Source of the DNA: Chthoniobacter flavus
GTDB taxonomy: Bacteria > Verrucomicrobiota > Verrucomicrobiia > Chthoniobacterales > Terrimicrobiaceae
Reading direction: 5' to 3'
Assembly: GCA_945903555.1 (NCBI GenBank)
Contig: CAMDOJ010000114.1
Coordinates: 1 to 5,736, forward strand
DNA: 5,736 bases
Part shown: positions 1-4,485 of the stretch, in pieces
Layout of the letters: the number at the start of each line of letters is the position of its first letter
Numbering within the stretch: the first letter of the stretch is position 1
Made by a program: the position numbers and the translations under genes
The notes under the pieces: model-generated
Databases searched by the model: none
The model's input: only the letters and a program-made list of their open reading frames with translations
Told to the model about the DNA's origin: nothing

Positions 1-296
1 TCATCAAGGAAGGCACGCCAGTCGAGAGGGAGATGGTGTGTTTCAAAATAACGCAGCGGAAACGAAAAAGCATGATCGATCCCAACAATTGTGGGCGGAC
101 CCTCTTGAAGTGCTACGGCGAGCCACTCGGCAAGCCCTCGACGAGTCCAATACTTTCGCGCACTTGGGGGTGGATGAATTTCCGTGGGAGAATCGGACAG
201 GGTTGCCGAATAAACGCGCAAACCAGCGAGACTGCTCGAGGGCGTTTTCGCACCAGAGTAGTCGATGCCCAAGTAGCGCTCAAAAAGGGGTGACAT
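1..296 (-). CDS. Hypothetical protein with RNase H-fold-like (DUF429-like) N-terminus, partial
   Basis: This is the 5' part of a minus-strand gene that starts at an ATG at 296-294 and stays open for 98 codons until it leaves the window at position 1. The protein begins MSPLFERYLGIDYSGA and has a second similar strand, IVGIDHAFSFP, at about residues 70-80. Two hydrophobic strands ending in G-I-D (Asp12 and Asp74) resemble the acidic strands of RNase H/actin-fold proteins such as DUF429 predicted nucleases. A conserved-looking block, RKYWTRRGLAEWL (47-59), lies between them. I recall uncharacterised bacterial proteins of this type but know no proven function. The start fits because YLGID would sit near the N-terminus; no clear Shine-Dalgarno precedes it, and a TTG at 302-300 is an in-frame alternative. 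It follows the DUF2256 gene by 36 nt on the same strand, so it is probably the fifth gene of the operon. The gene call is fairly sure; the nuclease-like fold is inference. Confidence 0.75.
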   Translation of the reverse strand, partial: MSPLFERYLGIDYSGAKTPSSSLAGLRVYSATLSDSPTEIHPPPSARKYWTRRGLAEWLAVALQEGPPTIVGIDHAFSFPLRYFETHHLPLDWRAFLD

Positions 297-332
297 AAAC
301 AAAAGTGAAAAAAGGCCTGTTTTTTAAGAAGA
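297..332 (-). other. Short A/T-rich gap between DUF2256 and the DUF429-like gene
   Basis: On the minus strand this 36-nt gap reads as an A6 run, CAGGCC, a T6 run and a second T-rich tract just before the ATG. The A6/T6 arms could fold into a weak A-U stem, but there is no GC-rich stem. It could attenuate transcription slightly, yet it is not a convincing terminator. I see no ribosome binding site in it. Confidence 0.3.
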
Positions 333-482
333 TCAACTGGGACGCCGCTTCGTCATCCGACACCGGTCGCTGCAATATTTAACATCTTCCCACACGTGCT
401 CCCATTTCTTGCGCCAAGTGAAGGGACGACCACAGACGACACAGGGCTTCTCGGGAAGGTGCTGTTTTTTGATGCCTTTCAT
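333..482 (-). CDS. DUF2256 family small zinc-ribbon-like protein
   Basis: A 49-residue minus-strand gene with the hallmark DUF2256 motif CVVCGRPFTWRKKWEHVW (residues 14-31), followed by YCSDRCR (36-42). Four cysteines, Cys14, Cys17, Cys37 and Cys41, form a CxxC...CxxxC pattern that probably binds one zinc ion. The full length is normal for the family, which consists of very short basic proteins. The start ATG at 482-480 overlaps the TGA of the DUF4130 gene in an ATGA arrangement (479-482). An AAGGGAT stretch lies just upstream as a plausible ribosome site, so translation is probably coupled. DUF2256 proteins have no established function; from general knowledge they are often encoded near photolyase/cryptochrome-type or flavoprotein genes. 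Here the protein follows a radical SAM/DUF4130 pair, which suggests a nucleic-acid or partner-protein binding role, but that is inference. Family identity is very likely. Confidence 0.93.
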   Translation of the reverse strand: MKGIKKQHLPEKPCVVCGRPFTWRKKWEHVWEDVKYCSDRCRMTKRRPS

Positions 483-1357
483 GATCCCTTGGTGCTGGGT
501 AGCGATGGGGATGCAAGGGTGTTCATTTTCCGAAGCGAATCCAGATAGGCGTTCTTAGGCGCGGGCTTGGCTGGCCGAGATTCGGTCGTCAGCATTTTTT
601 CGACACGACCGCCACTCTCAGCGATCAGCTCAGCGATGACCGAGGCCTCAGGAAGATTTTTCCAATATTTCTTTGGCATTTCAGCTTGCATCGCTCGCAC
701 CTTCAGTCGCGCAGGATTGAAAATACTCCGGTAGTAGGTCCGCCACAAGCCGTCGAGCGCATCGTCATCGGGAGCGGCGCTACGAGGGACGCCAGGAGTG
801 AAGTGCATCGCCGAGCCATCCCAATGCACGCACTCGTGAGGCGTGAGAATCGACCAATCCATGCCAGCAAACCGCTTTTCAAAAAAGCCCGCACCCAAAC
901 GAACAATGCGATATTCAGGCTCAAACCATGCCACAAATTGCTCTCGCCCCGTGATCTCGTCGTTGCCCACGAGACGGAATCGAACGAAGGCATGCATCTT
1001 ATGGATATCGCGACCAATCGCCTTGCACCAAAGTTGGACTTGGCGCATATCGGAGTCCGTCGAGATGGCGAGTAGGTGGCGTTCTTCGCCATGCGTGAGT
1101 CGCCAGAGCACGCGATAGAGCACGCTCCAGCGCCGAGCATCGGTGTGAGAGGCAACACTGCGTGCCATATCGAGAAAGGCGGACGGCACATTCGGTACGG
1201 CAACCCGAGGCAAGGTCTCATTCTCCAACCCGAAAAGAGTGGGCTCTTGAGCATCTTCACACCAAAGAACATCGGAGGGCGGCACACGCAGCGCAAGAAG
1301 GTTGCGAGCGGACTGGCGCCATGACTCAAAAACGGGTTCGATGATGACCGTGCGCAT
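479..1357 (-). CDS. DUF4130 'probable DNA metabolism protein' (TIGR03915 type)
   Basis: A 292-residue protein matching the family obligately paired with the adjacent radical SAM protein. Diagnostic blocks are KMHAFVRFR (120-128), FVAWFEPEYRIV (141-152), FFEKRFAGMDWSILTP (158-173), HWDGSAMHF (178-186), LWRTYYRSIFNPAR (204-217) and EMPKKYWKNLPEA (226-238). The catalytic role is unknown; in many bacteria this domain is fused at its C-terminus to a uracil-DNA glycosylase-like domain. Here the domain ends near residue 245 and is followed only by a Lys/Pro/Ser-rich tail of about 45 residues, so the glycosylase is missing from this protein. The start ATG at 1357-1355 has a good Shine-Dalgarno (GGGAGAG) about 10 nt upstream, inside the end of the radical SAM gene, and lies 2 nt after that gene's stop. 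The downstream DUF2256 start overlaps its stop by 4 nt. Family assignment is strong; the reaction is unknown. Confidence 0.92.
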   Translation of the reverse strand: MRTVIIEPVFESWRQSARNLLALRVPPSDVLWCEDAQEPTLFGLENETLPRVAVPNVPSAFLDMARSVASHTDARRWSVLYRVLWRLTHGEERHLLAISTDSDMRQVQLWCKAIGRDIHKMHAFVRFRLVGNDEITGREQFVAWFEPEYRIVRLGAGFFEKRFAGMDWSILTPHECVHWDGSAMHFTPGVPRSAAPDDDALDGLWRTYYRSIFNPARLKVRAMQAEMPKKYWKNLPEASVIAELIAESGGRVEKMLTTESRPAKPAPKNAYLDSLRKMNTLASPSLPSTKGS

Positions 1358-1359
1358 GG

Positions 1360-2646
1360 TTACATCTCTCCCGTACGAACAGAGTCAATATCACTAGCGG
1401 CTGCCGTCGGTGTGTCGAAGTCCAGTTCGGCCTGACGGGGTGGAGGTAAAAATCGGGCGCGAAGTGCCTCATCATCCAGCCCGAGACGCGCAGGGTTGTG
1501 GTCAGCGGTAATAATGAATGGCATCACTTTTTTCATCGGCACGCGCAGTCGCAGGAGATCGGCGAGCCGAAGTCTCGTATATCGTCTCGCGCTAAGAATG
1601 CGGTTCACATTTCGAACACCAAGCCCAGGGACACGAAGTAGACTTTCACGCGAGGCCTTGTTCACATCTGCAGGAAAAACCGCGCGATTGCGGAGCGCCC
1701 AAGCGAGCTTGGGATCCAGATGCAGGTCGAGATTAGGCACGGCGTCCGTCGTGATTTCATCAACGCTGAAACCATAAAATCGCAGCAACCAATCCGCTTG
1801 ATAAAGCCGATGCTCGCGCACCAGTGGTGGAGCCTTGATCGGGAGCAGCAAAGACGGTTCGGGAATCGGACTGAATCCCGAGTAATAAACACGCCGCAGA
1901 TGGTAGTTGCCATAGAGCACATCCGCACGCCGCAGGATCACCGCATCACTGGAATCATCGGCTCCCACGATCATTTGCGTGCTCTGCCCAGTGGCAAAGG
2001 GCAGTGGCTTGGGGGCACCTGGCTTCCGATTATCAGCGTGGCGCTCGTCGATTTTATTGCGGATGTGACCCATGGCATCCTGTGTTCGTGCGAGATTTTT
2101 TTCCGGTGCAAGCTTCGTGAGGCCTTCCTGCGTGGGCAACTCGATATTGATGCTAATGCGGTCAGCATAGCGACCCGCCAACTCAATAAGAGAGGGCGAG
2201 GCCTCGGGAATGGTCTTTAGATGAATGTAGCCCCGAAAATGATGCTCCTCGCGCAACTTCCGAGCGACATCGATGACCAACTCCATCGTGTAATCGGCAC
2301 TGCGAATGATGCCGCTACTGAGGAAAAGGCCCTCGATGTAATTGCGCTTATAAAAATCGAGCGTGAGCTGCACGACTTCATCGGGTGTGAATCGGGCTCG
2401 CTGTACATTGCTGGAGCGGCGATTGATGCAGTAGTGGCAATCGTAGAGACACGCATTTGTGAGAAGCACCTTCAATAGCGAAATACAGCGACCATCAGGA
2501 GCATAGGAATGGCATATACCCGCGCCCCCCGTTGAGCCCACTCCCTTGCCACCCCTTGAGTCCTTGCGCGCAGCACCGCTGCTCGCACACGAGGCATCGT
2601 ACTTTGCCGCATCGGCAAGGATTTCGAGTTTTTGCTGCAGTTCCAT
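1360..2646 (-). CDS. Putative DNA modification/repair radical SAM protein (TIGR03916 type)
   Basis: A 428-residue radical SAM enzyme. The motif CLYDCHYC gives Cys66, Cys70 and Cys73 (CX3CX2C), which coordinate the 4Fe-4S cluster that cleaves S-adenosylmethionine. The N-terminus MELQQKLEILADAAKYDASC is typical of the family and supports the start, as does the 15-nt gap to the gene upstream. Other family blocks are RRSSNVQRARFTPDEVV (76-92), GLFLSSGIIRS (106-116), GYIHLKTIPEAS (139-150), SINIELPT (165-172), STQMIVGA (222-229) and REHRLYQADWLLRFYGF (278-294). Near the C-terminus, LLRVPGLGVRNVNRIL (336-351) is a helix-hairpin-helix of the kind that binds DNA backbone, preceded by DVNKAS. Three extra cysteines, Cys20, Cys45 and Cys54, lie before the cluster motif. 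The substrate is unknown. The pairing with DUF4130, and that domain's frequent fusion to uracil-DNA glycosylase, imply DNA repair or base modification. The stop is TAA, 2 nt before the DUF4130 start. Identity is very likely. Confidence 0.95.
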   Translation of the reverse strand: MELQQKLEILADAAKYDASCASSGAARKDSRGGKGVGSTGGAGICHSYAPDGRCISLLKVLLTNACLYDCHYCINRRSSNVQRARFTPDEVVQLTLDFYKRNYIEGLFLSSGIIRSADYTMELVIDVARKLREEHHFRGYIHLKTIPEASPSLIELAGRYADRISINIELPTQEGLTKLAPEKNLARTQDAMGHIRNKIDERHADNRKPGAPKPLPFATGQSTQMIVGADDSSDAVILRRADVLYGNYHLRRVYYSGFSPIPEPSLLLPIKAPPLVREHRLYQADWLLRFYGFSVDEITTDAVPNLDLHLDPKLAWALRNRAVFPADVNKASRESLLRVPGLGVRNVNRILSARRYTRLRLADLLRLRVPMKKVMPFIITADHNPARLGLDDEALRARFLPPPRQAELDFDTPTAAASDIDSVRTGEM

Positions 2647-2661
2647 AGTCGTAATTCCAGA

Positions 2662-3441
2662 CTAATCGGATCCGACGCGTTCGAGCGGAAAAATGGTAAC
2701 GTCTACGCCTCGCGACATGACAATGTGATCCGGCCTTCGCCCAGTGGGCGCGAACCCATTCATTCGCAGCAGATTCTCATCCCACCTTGTTACTTCCGCA
2801 TGACACAATGGGTATGCTTCGTGGGCAACTTTGCCGCGGCGCAGTCCAGTCTGTGTACTTGAATACAGCCGGTAACGTTCGACGAGAAAGAACTCCAAAG
2901 AACCATATGCAGGCCTCGGCAAGTCCGAGCCAGCTGCATAATCAAAAGCACAAACGATATCGTTTCCCTGAGGAAGAAGGCGCTTAGATTCATACTGGAT
3001 GCGGCCATCCGGACTTCGAGTCGATTTCATCCTTGCGTGCTCGTAAGGGAGATTAAAAAAAAGCCTGGCGATTTTCACTGCCAGCCATTGGTTGGCGTCG
3101 AGCGAATAGAACCACACTCCAGGCACACCCGCGCGGTCAACGACATAGGTGCGCAAGTTCATCTCTAAAAAATCCGAGATCCCAGGTACAGTGGGTAGAA
3201 ATCGAGGACGAATCCCCCGCATGAAGAATGGAACTATACCAAGGTAGGCCTTACCTCCAAAAGTATCCACAAACAACCCCTCCGGCAGAGTCGCCTGAAT
3301 GTCCTTCACCGAATACTCCCAATGGAGAAAAAGCAAATCGCACCACTGCTGATACATCAACGCCCCACCCCTAGGTCGCAATGGATACCCACGGTTCAAC
3401 GATGCCTCTGCTGCTTGCGGAGTGCTAGCAGAAAGTGTCAT
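2662..3441 (-). CDS. DUF2071 (YqjF-like) family protein
   Basis: A 259-residue protein from the ATG at 3441-3439. Family features are an N-terminal QQWCDLLFLHWEY (31-43), LPEGLFVDTFGGKAYLGIVPFFM (52-74, a 'P-x-G-L-x-x-D-x-x-x-G-x-A' pattern), the run NLRTYV (95-100), GVPGVWFYSLDA (105-116) and ARLFFNLPYEHARM (125-138). Such proteins are cytosolic, uncharacterised and common in bacteria; no catalytic residues are established, so no reaction is proposed. The open frame extends upstream to 3561, but those 40 extra residues look unlike the family and overlap the intergenic region, so the internal ATG is preferred; ATG at residue 29 is another possibility. No clear Shine-Dalgarno precedes either start. 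The gene is first in the minus-strand run, 15 nt before the radical SAM gene, so it is probably cotranscribed with it. That neighbourhood is not one I know as standard for DUF2071. Confidence 0.88.
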   Translation of the reverse strand: MTLSASTPQAAEASLNRGYPLRPRGGALMYQQWCDLLFLHWEYSVKDIQATLPEGLFVDTFGGKAYLGIVPFFMRGIRPRFLPTVPGISDFLEMNLRTYVVDRAGVPGVWFYSLDANQWLAVKIARLFFNLPYEHARMKSTRSPDGRIQYESKRLLPQGNDIVCAFDYAAGSDLPRPAYGSLEFFLVERYRLYSSTQTGLRRGKVAHEAYPLCHAEVTRWDENLLRMNGFAPTGRRPDHIVMSRGVDVTIFPLERVGSD

Positions 3442-3493
3442 TAAGGTAAGCGCAAAACGCCATGTTCGACATTCAAATACATAGGAGAAATTT

Positions 3494-3586
3494 ATGTTTG
3501 AGTTACGACCCAAGCCAAGAAACGGGAACAAATATCTGCATATCGGGTACCCTATGTCCAACGGAGCCCAACGTCATCGCGGATGA
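3494..3586 (+). CDS. Possible 30-residue small ORF upstream of the DoxX-like gene
   Basis: The ATG at 3494 is preceded by AGGAG (3483-3487) with 6 nt of spacing, the clearest Shine-Dalgarno in the window. The peptide starts MFELRPKPRNGNKYLHIGYP and is basic and Asn/Gly-rich, with no recognisable domain or signal peptide. Its TGA (3584-3586) overlaps by ATGA with another ATG at 3583, which opens an in-frame N-terminal extension of the DoxX-like protein. It could be a leader peptide coupled to that gene, a true small protein, or chance. It lies antisense to the upstream leader of the DUF2071 gene. Weak support beyond the ribosome site. Confidence 0.3.
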   Translation: MFELRPKPRNGNKYLHIGYPMSNGAQRHRG

Positions 3587-3605
3587 CTCCCAAAATTTGG
3601 TCTGA

Positions 3606-3617
3606 TTCGCTTGCGAA
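3606..3617. promoter_or_regulatory. 12-bp dyad, possible operator
   Basis: TTCGC-TT-GCGAA is a perfect 5-bp inverted repeat with a 2-nt centre. It sits in the divergent intergenic region, overlapping the place where the -35 element of the DoxX-like promoter would fall (about 3616-3621). A regulator bound there could control one or both divergent units. Short dyads arise by chance, so confidence is low. Confidence 0.25.
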
Positions 3618-3635
3618 AAACGATTACCCAGCCCA

Positions 3636-3644
3636 TGGTATTAT
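3636..3644 (+). promoter_or_regulatory. Candidate extended -10 promoter element
   Basis: TGGTATTAT matches the extended -10 pattern TGnTATAAT with one mismatch in the hexamer. The hexamer ends at 3644, and the preferred ATG of the DoxX-like gene is at 3652, so transcription would start at or next to the start codon. That would give a leaderless mRNA, consistent with the absence of a Shine-Dalgarno before this ATG. No good -35 is present at the standard distance. Confidence 0.35.
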
Positions 3645-3651
3645 CCACACT

Positions 3652-4026
3652 ATGGAAATCCCTCTTATTGCTTTGCAAACAATTGTCGCCCTCGGAATCC
3701 TGAATGTCTGGTTATTTCGTTCGGGGAAGGCAACCGCCTACCGCGGCGGAGGTGCTAAAAACATGCGTGAAGAATTTGCTGTTTACGGACTGCCATTCTG
3801 GTTTTTCTGCGTCATCGGCGTTCTCAAAGTCAGCCTAGCAATCGCCCTCCTTGTTGGCATCTGGTATCCACCTATAACCCAACCGGCCGCCATGGGAATG
3901 GGGTTACTTATGCTGGGTGCCTTTTTGATGCACCTGAAGGTGAAAGACCCGATTAAAAAAGCCTTACCTTCACTCACCGTTCTTGCAGTCTGCGCGGCTA
4001 TCGCACTGCTCTCGCAAACACCCTGA
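3652..4026 (+). CDS. DoxX-like small integral membrane protein
   Basis: A 124-residue inner-membrane protein with four predicted hydrophobic helices at about residues 5-22, 49-70, 77-94 and 105-121. The motifs EFAVYGL (41-47) and HLKVKDPIKKALPSL (94-108) are typical of the DoxX-like group, small four-helix membrane proteins of unknown activity, some linked to redox functions. The ATG at 3652 gives a start directly before the first helix, as usual. An upstream in-frame ATG at 3583 would add 23 residues that look non-family but is joined by ATGA to a small ORF, so the start is not settled. The gene faces a distant paralog, stop to stop, with 2 nt between them. The family call is good; the function is unknown. 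Confidence 0.85.
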   Translation: MEIPLIALQTIVALGILNVWLFRSGKATAYRGGGAKNMREEFAVYGLPFWFFCVIGVLKVSLAIALLVGIWYPPITQPAAMGMGLLMLGAFLMHLKVKDPIKKALPSLTVLAVCAAIALLSQTP

Positions 4027-4028
4027 TC

Positions 4029-4358
4029 TCAGAATCCCTTCAGGCTGAGGTAAACCTGAAGCCCAAAATAGAACAGTGCCGGAATCGTCTGGATTATCGA
4101 GTCCTTGACTTTTATCCGCACCACAACCGCGACGAGCATCATCAAAGCGAGACCGACAGATGCGGCGCTTCCGAGGAGCGGTTCTTTAAAGCCCGCCAGC
4201 AATCCGACCACAGCGCACAATTGCAACCCGCCCACCAGTGTGCGCTGACCTCCAAGCCCCCAGCGGGTGAACTCCCTCTTCATGTAGGCAGAAAAAAAAC
4301 ACGCAGACCCATACACAAAAAATGAAATAACCGAGAAAAGTAGCAGAACCGTATTCAA
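4029..4358 (-). CDS. DoxX-like small integral membrane protein, second paralog
   Basis: A 109-residue membrane protein with four hydrophobic helices at about residues 3-23, 40-56, 62-81 and 91-106. Its motifs REFTRWGL (28-35) and RIKVKDSIIQTIPAL (81-95) line up with EFAVYGL and HLKVKDPIKKALPSL of the neighbouring DoxX-like protein, so the two are distant paralogs. The only start that keeps the first helix is a TTG at 4358-4356, because a TAA lies in frame three codons upstream (4367-4365). No Shine-Dalgarno is evident. An ATG at 4371-4369 lies in another frame, separated by an A6 run; losing one A would join it to this frame as MVKTLNTV. A homopolymer error or slippage is therefore possible. 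The gene ends 2 nt from the stop of the plus-strand paralog and is divergent from the renalase-like gene. Confidence 0.82.
   Translation of the reverse strand: MNTVLLLFSVISFFVYGSACFFSAYMKREFTRWGLGGQRTLVGGLQLCAVVGLLAGFKEPLLGSAASVGLALMMLVAVVVRIKVKDSIIQTIPALFYFGLQVYLSLKGF
4038..4061. terminator. Hairpin at the convergent DoxX gene ends
   Basis: CTTCAGG (4038-4044) and CCTGAAG (4055-4061) form a perfect 7-bp stem with a 10-nt loop. An alternative, CTTC/GAAG plus AGGT/ACCT around AA, is also possible. It lies inside the last codons of the minus-strand gene and just after the plus-strand stop. It has no T-run on either side, so it is at best a weak bidirectional terminator or an RNA 3'-end stabiliser. 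Confidence 0.25.
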
Positions 4359-4485
4359 GGTTTTTTACCATACAGAACCTTTGAGCTGTTGCCTACATGA
4401 GTTGTTAATGAATCAAGAAAATCTCTTCCTGGTCTCGCCTGATCATTTGCAACACGCATTGCTTCTCCGTCCATTTCCAACAAAC
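4359..4485. other. Divergent intergenic region between DoxX-like and renalase-like genes
   Basis: This 127-nt region should carry both divergent promoters. On the minus strand, TAGGCA and TATGGT with a 17-nt spacer could be a weak promoter starting a few bases before the TTG. On the plus strand the flavoprotein frame is open back to 4381, but the extra residues do not look like part of the family. Nothing else recognisable was found. Confidence 0.3.

Larger units (their letters stand above)
3442..3651. other. Divergent intergenic region between DUF2071 and DoxX-like genes
   Basis: This 210-nt stretch separates the start of the minus-strand operon from the plus-strand DoxX-like gene. It should hold promoters for both directions. 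It contains a small plus-strand ORF with a strong Shine-Dalgarno, a 12-bp dyad at 3606-3617 and an extended -10 box at 3636-3644, each listed separately. I found no convincing -35/-10 pair for the minus-strand operon. Confidence 0.5.

Noticed and set aside
33..298. Two plus-strand open frames of 86 codons each at the left edge
   Set aside because: The minus strand over the same bases encodes a coherent family-like protein with YLGIDYSGA and VGIDHAFSFP; the plus frames have biased, domain-free sequences and are its shadows.
305..328. Intrinsic terminator between DUF2256 and the DUF429-like gene
   Set aside because: The stem would be almost entirely A-U pairs around CAGGCC with no GC core, so it was listed only as an A/T-rich gap.
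686..1075. 129-codon plus-strand frame opposite the DUF4130 gene
   Set aside because: Antisense to a well-supported coding region, with no family features or ribosome site.
1720..2220. 166-codon plus-strand frame opposite the radical SAM gene
   Set aside because: It lies wholly inside a clearly identified minus-strand gene and shows no recognisable domain.
3442..3561. Upstream extension of the DUF2071 protein by 40 residues
   Set aside because: The added residues do not resemble the family N-terminus and would occupy the divergent promoter region; the ATG at 3441 gives a normal length.
3611..3644. Standard -35/-10 promoter TTGCGA...TATTAT
   Set aside because: The spacer is 22 nt, too long for a normal sigma-70 promoter; the extended -10 reading is preferred.
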